This document shows, piece by piece, positions 1 to 6,558 of a stretch of 15,438 nt of DNA. The DNA comes from Thiocapsa sp. UBA6158 (GTDB lineage Bacteria > Pseudomonadota > Gammaproteobacteria > Chromatiales > Chromatiaceae). The notes beneath the pieces were generated by a model, which searched no databases, was not told the DNA's origin, and worked only from the letters and a program-made list of their open reading frames with translations. The position numbers and the translations under genes are program-made. Location: contig NZ_DIUM01000136.1 in assembly GCF_002423035.1 (NCBI RefSeq), forward strand, positions 1 through 15,438, given 5' to 3'. Each line of letters begins with the position of its first letter. The first letter of the stretch is position 1.

Positions 1-159
1 GCGCCGCATGATCTCGTTGGTGCCGTGGCCGTGGGCCGTCGCCAGCACGATCTCGGCACGCCATACGGCCTTCGCCGAGCTGTTGCGATCCTTGATGATC
101 GCTTCGAGCCGCGACCGGCTGGCCGGGCTCACATAAAGGCAGATGTCATCCCGTCTCAT
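1..159 (-). CDS. IS630-family transposase, N-terminal part (runs off left edge)
   Basis: Reading the minus strand from an ATG at 157-159 gives 53 codons that stay open to the window edge. After a short leader (MRDDICLYVSP) comes RSRLEAIIKDRN, then AVWRAEIVLATAHGHGTNEI, ending in MRR. This matches the N-terminal helix-turn-helix region of IS630-family transposases, which typically read RLEAIxxDRN...VWRAxIVLxTAxGxGTxEIMRR. The catalytic DDE part would lie left of position 1 and is not visible, so I cannot say whether the gene is intact. Seen: the reading frame and the motif. Known: IS630 elements insert at TA dinucleotides. Inferred: an insertion sequence ends within or just right of 160-236, although I could not find its terminal inverted repeat. 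It marks the left side of the window as transposon-rich. Confidence 0.75.
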   Translation of the reverse strand, partial: MRRDDICLYVSPASRSRLEAIIKDRNSSAKAVWRAEIVLATAHGHGTNEIMRR

Positions 160-245
160 TCCCGCATACTGCCTGATTTGCAGCGACATGGGAATCATCC
201 GTCAGGCGGGGAACACTAGCAAGCTCGTGGGAGGCTGTGGGGATC

Positions 246-761
246 ATGTCGTGGCTCGGCATCATTGTTATTGGCATCATTTTTCTGGTGCTAGTCGTGG
301 TCTTTCCCAGAACCATCCTTAGCGTGATCGGCATCATCTTGGCCGGAGGCGGTGCCCTATATCTTGGCGAGGTCACCGCGGCTCGCAAAAGTGCCGAGCG
401 GCAAGCTTCCATCGAAATGACCGCCAATTTCAACGAGGCTGACTGCACGGCCGACACGCCACTCAAGATCATCATCGCTAACCGAAGTCGAAACAGCGCC
501 GACGTGGTCGCGAAGGTTGATTGGAACGTGGCCGTCTACCGCCCCGGCTACAGCTCGAATATTGTCGACTACAGCTTCAAGAGTTTCAGCGATGGCCGTA
601 TAAAAACCACTTCCGAATGGGCGACCCCCTACTCCTCCGACAAAATTCTCGCGGCGGGGGAGGTCGTCGAGTGGTGTTTCCCGCTTCCAGCCCTTGCCGT
701 CAGCGCTCCACCTGCTTCGCTCAAATACGAAGTGACGCACAAGCAAGTGATGTTCCGATAA
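246..761 (+). CDS. Small membrane-anchored protein of unknown function
   Basis: This gene codes for 171 aa when started at ATG 246. A GTG at 237 is also in frame, but the purine-rich stretch GGGAGG at 229-234 sits 11 nt from the ATG and only 2 nt from the GTG, which favours the ATG. Two hydrophobic segments (about residues 3-20 and 24-41) form an N-terminal membrane hairpin. A basic stretch (AARKSAERQ, 45-53) follows. The remaining roughly 115 residues are polar and look beta-rich, resembling a small sandwich domain (IIIANRSRNSADVVAKVDWNV, split by the residues NRS near 79-81). There are two cysteines (67 and 144). I do not recognise the family. It stands alone on its strand after the transposase fragment and is probably cargo of the element. 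Confidence 0.7.
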   Translation: MSWLGIIVIGIIFLVLVVVFPRTILSVIGIILAGGGALYLGEVTAARKSAERQASIEMTANFNEADCTADTPLKIIIANRSRNSADVVAKVDWNVAVYRPGYSSNIVDYSFKSFSDGRIKTTSEWATPYSSDKILAAGEVVEWCFPLPALAVSAPPASLKYEVTHKQVMFR

Positions 762-907
762 GGCAGTTAACCACGGATCTGTTCACGGCGGCCCAGCCCA
801 CGACCCCATCCGCCGAGCACGATTTGCGCTATGGGGTGCACCCAACTCAGGCAGCTGACCGTGCCTCACCCCTTCGGCGGCGGGCCAAAGGGACGTAGAC
901 GCGGACC

Positions 908-921
908 GTTCCGTTTGGAAC
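908..921. promoter_or_regulatory. Short inverted repeat in front of the 923 gene
   Basis: GTTCC (908-912) and GGAAC (917-921) form a perfect 5-bp inverted repeat around GTTT, directly ahead of the possible GTG start at 923. It could be an operator or a small RNA hairpin. The rest of 762-907 shows nothing I can name. Confidence 0.25.
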
Positions 922-922
922 A

Positions 923-1207
923 GTGGCTCCTCCACGAACAAACGGGGGGTCCATATCTGGCTCGGCTGACGTTGCTTCGATCCTATTCATCACCGTTTTC
1001 ATCTGCGGGTTCTTCCTCCCAGGCGTGAACTGTGTGCTCGGCGCCGTGACGGGATGGCACTGGTTCCCGATGCTCATTCTGTCGTTCGAGTTCAAGAAGC
1101 CGCTGAGCTTCGAGATGATCAGCTGGCTTCCACACATCGGCGCCGGCCTCGGTTTCGTCATTCCACTTCTCATCATGGGAGCTATTTTCAACGCACTCGA
1201 AAGCTAA
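923..1207 (+). CDS. Small two-helix membrane protein, unknown
   Basis: This is a 94-aa frame starting at GTG 923 and ending at TAA 1205-1207. Residues about 18-43 (ASILFITVFICGFFLP onward) and about 70-90 (HIGAGLGFVIPLLIMGAIF) are strongly hydrophobic, with WHWFPMLILSFEF between them, so two or three membrane passes are likely. The first 16 residues are polar and the start is uncertain because no good ribosome binding site precedes the GTG. The stop codon lies inside the left arm of a strong hairpin (1202-1239), an arrangement often seen for a real gene end. The opposite strand is also open here, but its protein is proline- and arginine-rich and unconvincing. I do not recognise the function. 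Confidence 0.45.
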   Translation: MAPPRTNGGSISGSADVASILFITVFICGFFLPGVNCVLGAVTGWHWFPMLILSFEFKKPLSFEMISWLPHIGAGLGFVIPLLIMGAIFNALES

Positions 1208-1239
1208 GCCGCCCGCCTCACACGCGGGGCGGCTTAGCT
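1202..1239 (+). terminator. Strong hairpin at the end of the 923-1207 gene
   Basis: AGCTAAGCCGCCCGC (1202-1216) pairs with GCGGGGCGGCTTAGCT (1224-1239) across a 7-nt loop, with a single bulged G. There is no run of T after it on either strand, so it is either a non-canonical terminator or a stable RNA/DNA structure serving two converging transcripts. Confidence 0.55.
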
Positions 1240-1340
1240 ACGCGGCTGAGGGTCAAAGGGCGCTTGTATTCGGCCATAAACCGTCTGATGGCGTCATCAA
1301 CGACGGTGCAGCTCTTTTCGCGGAATGTGAGCCTCTCGGC
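1218..1340 (-). pseudogene. Possible decayed fragment of a small protein gene
   Basis: Between a TAG at 1341-1343 and a TGA at 1218-1220 the minus strand is open for 40 codons. They read like protein, for example LTFREKSCTVVDDAIRRFM followed by AEYKRPLTLSRVAKPPRV. There is no in-frame ATG, GTG or TTG until ATG 1275-1277, which would leave only a 19-aa peptide. It may be the C-terminal remnant of a small DNA-binding-type protein, or chance. It lies directly downstream of the 1350-1487 gene on the same strand. Confidence 0.25.
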
Positions 1341-1349
1341 CTAGGGGGA

Positions 1350-1487
1350 TTATCTCGAAGCGCCGCGACACTCGTGGGCAAGGTCGAGCAGCTCGACGTC
1401 GAGCTGGCCGATGAAGGCGTCGAGATTGGCGCGCATGTCTTGAAGGGCGCGCTGCATGGATCGCACGTCGATCGCGGTGGCCGGCAT
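1350..1487 (-). CDS. 45-aa helical small protein, unknown
   Basis: The gene runs from ATG at 1485-1487 to TAA at 1350-1352. It is preceded by GGAG (complement of 1494-1497) 6 nt upstream, a good ribosome binding site. The product begins MPATAIDVRSMQRALQDMRA and ends in HECRGASR. It is predicted to be almost entirely alpha-helical, with heptad-like spacing of L, I and F (ALQDM, NLDAFI, LDVELLDLA), so a small coiled coil is likely. The gene is divergent from the recombinase gene at 1657, with about 170 bp between them, and could be its accessory or regulatory partner, but nothing shows that directly. I do not recognise the family. Confidence 0.5.
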   Translation of the reverse strand: MPATAIDVRSMQRALQDMRANLDAFIGQLDVELLDLAHECRGASR

Positions 1488-1582
1488 GGGGTACTCCGAA
1501 CAGACCCGCTTAGCGATCTTGGAGCGTTAGAGTTCCCTCCGCGACTGCCCCAACTTGCATGCGCACCTTGTGGAGACGCCTC

Positions 1583-1616
1583 TTGACGACGAAAGACCGA
1601 TTACATATCTAATCGG
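1583..1616 (+). promoter_or_regulatory. Promoter with overlapping inverted repeat ahead of the recombinase
   Basis: TTGACG (1583-1588) is followed after 17 nt by TATCTA (1606-1611), a plausible -35/-10 pair. Overlapping the -10 is a perfect 7-bp inverted repeat, CCGATTA (1597-1603), catatc, TAATCGG (1610-1616). The overlap suggests an operator for autoregulation. A tyrosine recombinase core site (two arms around a 6-nt centre) is an alternative reading. The recombinase ATG is about 40 nt downstream. Confidence 0.45.
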
Positions 1617-1656
1617 ACACAAATTCCTCCCAGCATCCACCCGCATAGGTAGTGTC

Positions 1657-2565
1657 ATGACGAAGACTGCAATCGTACTTCCGGGCACTGCCCCCGCAGC
1701 CACCCGCGCCACAACCGATGACCAGATCATCGCGAGTTGGCTGGCGAACCTCGGCAGCGCCTTATCGCGTGCCAAGTTCGGCGCCACCGCCGAGCGGCTG
1801 GTCGCCGAGCTGGCCCGCCGCGGACTGACGCTCAGGACTGCGACCGTCGAGGACGTCCGCGATATCGTCGCGGTGCTCGGCGAGGGCAAGGCACCGGCCA
1901 CCGCTCGGCAGTATGCACAGCGCGTCAAGTCGCTGCTCAGCTACGCGCACCGGCTTGGGTATCTGCAATTCAACGCTGGGGCCGCCGTGCGCACGAGATC
2001 GGGGGGCTCGGACCTGGCAAAGCGGATCGCCAGCGAGACGGAGATCGCCCTCCTCATCCGGGCTGCCCCGACGAAGCGCGACCGCCTGTTGATCGAGGTC
2101 GGCTATGCCGGCGGCCTTCGCGTCTCTGAGCTGGTGGCTGTGACGTGGGGCGATGTCATTCCGCGCGCCGACGGCAGCGCGCAGATCTCGGTGCTCGGCA
2201 AGGGCGACAAACTGCGCCAGGTGGTTCTGCCCGGCATCGTCAGCCGCTCGTTGCTGGCCAGCCGCGGAGATGCTCCGGCATCCGCTCCGCTGTTCCCCTC
2301 AAGAAAGGGTGGTGCCCCTCTGCTGGCGCGAGCGGTAAATCGGATGCTGAAGATTGCTGCCGCGAAAGCGGGCGTGAACTCTGACATCTCAGCTCATTGG
2401 CTCAGGCACGCTCACGCGAGCCACGCCCTTGATCGCGGGGCGACCATTGCCGAAGTGAAAGACACGCTCGGCCACGCGAACATTTCAACGACGTCTGCAT
2501 ATCTCCACGCGCGTCCTGGCTCGAGCAGCGGGAGAGTGCTCGACTCAGGGGTGTTTCTTCGATGA
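1657..2565 (+). CDS. XerC/XerD-like tyrosine recombinase (integrase)
   Basis: This 302-aa protein is the usual length for a Xer-type recombinase. Residues about 22-110 form a SAM-like core-binding domain (TARQYAQRVKSLLSYAHRLG). The catalytic domain follows with all expected residues visible: Arg155 in AGGLRVSELV, Lys182 in GKGDKLRQ, His247 and Arg250 in HWLRHAHASHAL, His273 in LGHANISTTS and nucleophile Tyr282 in SAYLH. It should cut and rejoin DNA by a 3'-phosphotyrosine mechanism and is probably active. I chose ATG 1657 because the predicted promoter at 1583-1611 lies upstream of it and the 34 extra codons further upstream are not Xer-like. The gene ends about 150 bp before the distal end of the CRISPR array. 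This suggests the array and cas operon travel in, or were captured by, an integrating element. Its target site is unknown. Confidence 0.93.
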   Translation: MTKTAIVLPGTAPAATRATTDDQIIASWLANLGSALSRAKFGATAERLVAELARRGLTLRTATVEDVRDIVAVLGEGKAPATARQYAQRVKSLLSYAHRLGYLQFNAGAAVRTRSGGSDLAKRIASETEIALLIRAAPTKRDRLLIEVGYAGGLRVSELVAVTWGDVIPRADGSAQISVLGKGDKLRQVVLPGIVSRSLLASRGDAPASAPLFPSRKGGAPLLARAVNRMLKIAAAKAGVNSDISAHWLRHAHASHALDRGATIAEVKDTLGHANISTTSAYLHARPGSSSGRVLDSGVFLR

Positions 2566-2719
2566 CACTGACGACGGGTGAGCACCAAATTGGTTCGTCC
2601 GGGATTCAATCCCACCGACTACCGCGCCGTCGCCCTCAACGGCGGCCCCATTTGACGAAGGGTGGTACTCTGCCAAACGCACGCCAGTGAACAGAGATCG
2701 CCTTTGCAGACTCGCGATC
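2566..2719. other. CRISPR trailer region with possible eroded repeats
   Basis: No gene is visible here. GATTCAATCC at 2603-2612, continuing with CACCGACTACCGCGCCGTCG, resembles the repeat start GTTTCAATCC and its later TACGAGCG/GTGCG parts. CGCACGCC at 2679-2686 is identical to the 8-nt core of the repeat. The spacing (117 and 52 bp from the first clear repeat) does not fit the 66-68 bp period, so these may be remnants rearranged by deletion, or chance. Confidence 0.35.
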
Positions 2720-3693
2720 TTTTCAATCCACGCACGCCTACGAGCGTGCGACGCAAGTATATCGCGAACAACTCTACCCCGACCTGTTTCAATCCACGCA
2801 CGCCTACGAGCGTGCGACGACGTGGTAGCCGAGCCGGCGGGCGATGTCGGTGTTTCAATCCACGCACGCCTACGAGCGTGCGACGCCGGGTGCGGAATTG
2901 GCGGCGTTGATGATCTGGTTTCAATCCACGCACGCCTACGAGCGTGCGACACGCCGATCGTAAGCCAGAACTGCCCATTGGGCGTGTTTCAATCCACGCA
3001 CGCCTACGAGCGTGCGACCGGACGTTGCGGAACACGCTGGGGCCTCTGGTGCTGTTTCAATCCACGCACGCCTACGAGCGTGCGACACGACGCGCTTCTG
3101 TCTGCGCGCATCAAACTCGTTTCAATCCACGCACGCCTACGAGCGTGCGACAGGCTGCCGAGGCGCTTGGCGAATACGTGCACCAGTTTCAATCCACGCA
3201 CGCCTACGAGCGTGCGACCTGACGGCCTTCCGCCACCAACGCGCGCTCGTTCTGTTTCAATCCACGCACGCCTACGAGCGTGCGACGGGCGGTCCTTGGC
3301 GTACTCCGTGCACTTACCGGAGTTTCAATCCACGCACGCCTACGAGCGTGCGACCTGGCCTGGGCGGGTGGAGCGGTTCCATCCGATGATGTTTCAATCC
3401 ACGCACGCCTACGAGCGTGCGACTCGTTGAGCAGGCCAACGAGCTGACGCGCCAAATTGTTTCAATCCACGCACGCCTACGAGCGTGCGACGAGGACGCC
3501 GAGGAGGCGACCGAGACCGCGCGCAAGTTTCAATCCACGCACGCCTACGAGCGTGCGACTTGAGAAGATCAGCCGTACTGTTGAAGAATGACCCGTTTCA
3601 ATCCACGCACGCCTACGAGCGTGCGACCAGTCGAAGCAACCACGCACTGAGGGCCGCCATGTTTCAATCCACGCACGCCTACGAGCGTGCGAC
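2720..3693 (-). CRISPR. Type I-C CRISPR array: 15 repeats, 14 spacers
   Basis: Fifteen copies of a 33-bp repeat start at 2720, 2786, 2852, 2918, 2986, 3054, 3119, 3186, 3254, 3322, 3391, 3459, 3527, 3595 and 3661. Spacers are 32-36 bp. On the plus strand the repeat begins GTTTCAATCCACGC and ends GAGCGTGCGAC. On the minus strand it therefore ends in GGATTGAAAC, the usual end of type I-C repeats, and forms a stem CGCACGC/GCGTGCG around TCGTAG. This leaves an 11-nt 3' part (TGGATTGAAAC), the size expected of the crRNA 5' handle made by Cas5c. All repeats look identical except the leftmost (2720), whose outer G is T. A degenerate terminal repeat marks the old end, so the leader is on the right and transcription runs on the minus strand, as for the cas genes. 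All spacers differ, and none matched another place in the window by eye. Confidence 0.98.
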
Positions 3694-3820
3694 GGCGGCC
3701 CGGCAAGCCATTGATTTCACGCGCCGCCGGACCATCGGCGCGCGAACCTGCCTCCCAGATTGTCAAAGAGCGGACATCTGATCGGTTACCAGAGGCCGGA
3801 GCCCCGGGCAAATCAACAGC
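3694..3820 (-). promoter_or_regulatory. CRISPR leader between cas7 and the array
   Basis: These 127 bp separate the cas7c stop codon from the first repeat. Read on the minus strand, they contain GCTCTTTGACAATC (TTGACA = complement of 3761-3766), a consensus -35 element about 70 bp from the first repeat. No clear -10 hexamer follows at 16-18 nt, where the sequence is GC-rich. The position at the leader end, opposite the degenerate terminal repeat, supports its role as array promoter. It is short and leaves no room for cas4, cas1 or cas2. Confidence 0.65.
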
Positions 3821-4792
3821 TTACGCCGCGTGCGAAACCCCCAGCGTTTCTGCGGACGCTCCCGGTTCGCGCAGATCCCACAGCAGCTTGTGCGTGGCCA
3901 CTCCCGCAGGAGCGGTGCCCAGGCTAGCGACATAGTCCTCGATGCAGACTGGGCGCTTGACCCCAGCCCTGCGCTCGACCTGCAGCAGCTTGTGCAGCTC
4001 TGACGCCCGCGCGTTACCGAGTGCGGACCCGTGCTCCCAGGCAACGAGCGCCCGGCAATGCATCACGCCCCGCGCGGCAGACTTGTCGTGATCCCAGCAA
4101 TCGGCGAGGGCGCGCCACAGCAGCGCGAGATCGTCAGCTTCGAAGCCAGCCTTGTCTGCCAGCGGCCCCGAGATCGAGCCGTGCGCGCGGTAGAGGGCAT
4201 ACGGCACCGTCCACTTGCCGCCCATGGTCTTGTTGGCCTTGCCTGCTTCCTCCTCCGTTGCCGCACAGCGCGTCAGGGTGTGCCGCTGGGTGGTGATCGG
4301 ATCGATCGAGCGCGCGAAGCTGAGCTGCACCGGCCCAGTCACGGAGTCGTTGCCGCGCGAATTGGCCAGTACGCTACCAAAGGTCCGAACATCGAAGTAA
4401 CTTGCCTGCATCGTACGGCGGGCCTCAGCCAGCAACGCCGCAGGCTGCAGCGTCGACTTGCGGCCCTTGTCCTTGCCTTTGCCTACACCGTTGTCGGCGG
4501 CCTTGTCGGCTTCGGCCACGGCGCCAGCGGCATCGAGCGCCGCGTTGTGAGCGTCGTTGAGCACCGCCCCAGCCGTAATGTGCACGCCGAGCTGAGCGCG
4601 GCGCGCATCGTCCACACCGCCGTGCTCGCGCATCAGGTCGACGAAGTTCCGCACCTTGCGCTTGATGCAGACATCGGACACGAGCCCGTGCTCGCTGCCC
4701 TGCTCGCGGCGGGGCTCGTTATCTGCATCCGGGTCGCCGTTCGGGTTGCCGTTGGTGACGTCGAAGAGCAGAGCGAAGTCGTAGCGGTTCAT
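3821..4792 (-). CDS. cas7c: Type I-C Cascade backbone protein Cas7c (Csd2)
   Basis: This 323-aa RAMP protein forms the helical backbone that coats the crRNA spacer in the type I-C Cascade. Recognised family motifs are FDVTNGNPNGDPDADNEPRR (10-29), SDVCIKRKVRNFV (39-51), FDVRTFGSVL (133-142), VTGPVQLSFARSIDPI (151-166), GGKWTVPYALYRAHG (191-205) and DHDKSAARG (234-242). ATG 4790-4792 was chosen because the family consistently starts a few residues before FDVTNGNPNGDPD and an AAGGA site (complement of 4801-4805) lies 8 nt upstream. The frame is open further upstream, but that region is not Cas7-like and overlaps cas8c. A Lys/Gly/Ala-rich stretch at about 85-115 (DKAADNGVGKGKDKGRKS) looks like a loop insertion. 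The gene is last in the cas operon, 44 bp after cas8c. The usual cas4-cas1-cas2 do not follow; the array leader does. Confidence 0.96.
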   Translation of the reverse strand: MNRYDFALLFDVTNGNPNGDPDADNEPRREQGSEHGLVSDVCIKRKVRNFVDLMREHGGVDDARRAQLGVHITAGAVLNDAHNAALDAAGAVAEADKAADNGVGKGKDKGRKSTLQPAALLAEARRTMQASYFDVRTFGSVLANSRGNDSVTGPVQLSFARSIDPITTQRHTLTRCAATEEEAGKANKTMGGKWTVPYALYRAHGSISGPLADKAGFEADDLALLWRALADCWDHDKSAARGVMHCRALVAWEHGSALGNARASELHKLLQVERRAGVKRPVCIEDYVASLGTAPAGVATHKLLWDLREPGASAETLGVSHAA

Positions 4793-4836
4793 GGCGGTGT
4801 TCCTTTTCTTGTTTGGCGTGTGAGGTGTTGTGTTAA

Positions 4837-5190
4837 TCAAGCGGCTGCCTCGGCCTCGGCAGGCTTGCGGTTGCGTTGTGCGTAGTAGCCGAGCGCCATC
4901 TGCGCGCGGTCGGTATCGGCCATCTCGTCCGGCACCTCGATGTCGTCGAGCAGCTCGGCGATCTGCTGGTCGAACCACTCCGCAAGGCCGCCGTTGCCAC
5001 TGCGGCGCATCGATGCCTTGTAGATCCCGACGTTGCCTAGCAGGCGGCCGAGCACGCTCGAAGGGCGCGCGCTGAGCGTGGCCCAGTACCGGTCGCGAAC
5101 GGTCAGGGCGATCTTGGGATTGTCGCGGAGCTGCATCTCCTCAACGATCCGCAGCAGGCGGCCGAGGCGGTAGGGCGTGCTCTCTGTCAT
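4837..5190 (-). CDS. cas11c: Cas11c small subunit, internal translation product of cas8c
   Basis: In type I-C systems the small subunit Cas11c is translated from an internal start inside cas8c, in the same frame. Here ATG 5188-5190 opens a 117-aa product starting MTESTPYRLGRLLRIVEEMQ. It is preceded by a strong ribosome binding site, AGAGGA (complement of 5195-5200), only 4 nt from the ATG. The size and position (the start just before YRLGRL) fit what is known for the family. The product is predicted helical. Seen: the internal start and ribosome binding site. Known: Cas11c exists in I-C complexes. Inferred: that it is made here. It would line the inner face of the Cascade and help hold the displaced target strand. 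Confidence 0.75.
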   Translation of the reverse strand: MTESTPYRLGRLLRIVEEMQLRDNPKIALTVRDRYWATLSARPSSVLGRLLGNVGIYKASMRRSGNGGLAEWFDQQIAELLDDIEVPDEMADTDRAQMALGYYAQRNRKPAEAEAAA

Positions 5191-6558
5191 CTGATCCTCT
5201 GCGAGGTTGTGGTTACGGGCCAGCCAACCCCTAAGGACCGCGATGCGCATCCGAAGGGTCGCGTTGGCCGATTTGTCTGACGCAGGTACGGGAGCGCACA
5301 CGCGGAGCCTGTCGAGTGCGCCGAGGGCGAGCTGGTCGGGGTAGCGGGAGCCGGTCAGGATCGCCTGGGCCAGCGACACCGCGAGCGCCGGTGTGATCTG
5401 CTCTTCGCGGGCGACGCAGGCGCTGAGCATCCACCACAGCTTCGGTGGGCGGCGCAGGTCAAGATCGCGGGCGTGCCGATGCAGAGCTGCGACATACTCG
5501 CCGAGCGTGGACTGCATCACCCAGCGTACTGCGTGGCGGCCTTTCCCGGGTGAGATCGCGAGCAGGTGGTACGGCGTCTCTGGCAGACCTCCAGCCGGGA
5601 TCTGACCATTGCGCAGCGCCTCGACCGCCTCTGCCAGGAGCTTGTCCTCGCTCTCTGCCGCCGCATCGGCACCCTCGCCGAAGATGGCCTGCAACTCGGC
5701 TTCAAGCGCCCGCGTGGCCAGCCCCTCGGCATCGCTCCAGTAGTAGACGAGCAACCCAGCGAGGCGGACGTATTGGCGGCGCTGATGCAGAGCCCGCAGT
5801 GCCGAGCTGTAGGCGTGCGTGGCACGGCGACCCATCGGGCTATTGTCGAGCCCGTCGTAACCCCAGCGCGCGAGTGAGGTGCTGTCCCCGTCGATCGAGA
5901 TCAGCTTGCCCATCTCACCCAGCGGCAGCGTCGGGTGATGCTGCACGAGCGGGCCGTGCTCACCCGTGACCAAGCAGAGGCCGACGGGCGCGCCCTCCGG
6001 GACCTGAGCACGCTCCCAGATTGCGCGCGCCTCGGGGATCTCGTGCGCCCAGACCTCGCTGTCCTCGGTATCGTTGAGCACCTTGATTGCGACCCCAGAA
6101 GCCTTGGCAGCATCCCGCATCCGCTCGACCTGCTTCGCGTCGGCCGGATCAGCAGGCCTGTCGCCGTCCTGCTCCCAGAGAGCGACGCCGGCCTCGGCGC
6201 TCCAGCTCGCCAGCCAAATCCGTAAGGCGATCAGCCTCGGGTCTGTCGCGTTGGCCAGCAGCTCGCCGTTGTAGGCGGCCCACCGGCCGACCTTGGTTGC
6301 GCCCTTGTCGTCACCGTAGCCGAGCACGTACGGCATCGGGTCGGTGAGCCAGCTCGGGATGATCCCAGATGTGCGGTTGGCAGGCCAGGATGGAGTCACC
6401 AGACGGATCGGATCGCCATCGACGCGCAGATCTTCGAGTCGCACGACGTTGCCCGACAGATCGAGCACAACGGCCCAGTGATAGCTCCGTCGCTCGTAGC
6501 CCTCAGGCGTCACGTCCGGATCGCGCTCGGCAAGGCGGAGAAGCGATTGCAGGATCAT
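4837..6558 (-). CDS. cas8c: Type I-C Cascade large subunit Cas8c (Csd1)
   Basis: This 573-aa protein is normal for Cas8c, the subunit that recognises the PAM and recruits Cas3 after R-loop formation. It starts MILQSLLRLAER, a typical family beginning. It carries the conserved region NRTSGIIPSWLTDPMPYVLG (61-80) and the C-terminal signature YRLGRLLRIVEEMQ (about 462-475) found in the small-subunit-like domain. The start ATG (6556-6558) overlaps the cas5c stop by 4 bp (ATGA), indicating translational coupling. The last 117 codons probably also produce Cas11c from an internal start (separate entry). No disrupted motif or frameshift was seen. Confidence 0.95.
   Translation of the reverse strand: MILQSLLRLAERDPDVTPEGYERRSYHWAVVLDLSGNVVRLEDLRVDGDPIRLVTPSWPANRTSGIIPSWLTDPMPYVLGYGDDKGATKVGRWAAYNGELLANATDPRLIALRIWLASWSAEAGVALWEQDGDRPADPADAKQVERMRDAAKASGVAIKVLNDTEDSEVWAHEIPEARAIWERAQVPEGAPVGLCLVTGEHGPLVQHHPTLPLGEMGKLISIDGDSTSLARWGYDGLDNSPMGRRATHAYSSALRALHQRRQYVRLAGLLVYYWSDAEGLATRALEAELQAIFGEGADAAAESEDKLLAEAVEALRNGQIPAGGLPETPYHLLAISPGKGRHAVRWVMQSTLGEYVAALHRHARDLDLRRPPKLWWMLSACVAREEQITPALAVSLAQAILTGSRYPDQLALGALDRLRVCAPVPASDKSANATLRMRIAVLRGWLARNHNLAEDQMTESTPYRLGRLLRIVEEMQLRDNPKIALTVRDRYWATLSARPSSVLGRLLGNVGIYKASMRRSGNGGLAEWFDQQIAELLDDIEVPDEMADTDRAQMALGYYAQRNRKPAEAEAAA
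5195..5200 (-). promoter_or_regulatory. Internal ribosome binding site for Cas11c
   Basis: AGAGGA on the minus strand lies 4 nt before the in-frame ATG at 5188-5190, inside cas8c. Such a good Shine-Dalgarno match inside a coding region, in front of the expected Cas11c start, is the key evidence for the second product. Confidence 0.7.

Noticed and set aside
847..1191. 114-codon minus-strand frame
   Set aside because: Opposes the hydrophobic plus-strand gene. The product is Pro/Arg/Met-rich with no coherent structure.
2601..2615. GGGATTCAATCCC looks like a tRNA T-arm and possible integration site
   Set aside because: The T-stem does not pair correctly and no acceptor or anticodon arm is present; a degenerate CRISPR repeat fits better.
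2545..3526. Long open frames across the array with repeated peptides such as FNPRTPTSVR or SHARRRAWIET
   Set aside because: They are translations of the CRISPR repeats in several frames; the DNA period of 66-68 bp and the spacer structure explain them fully.
2753..3660. Self-targeting spacers
   Set aside because: I compared the spacers with the rest of the window by eye and found no match; this does not exclude targets elsewhere in the genome.
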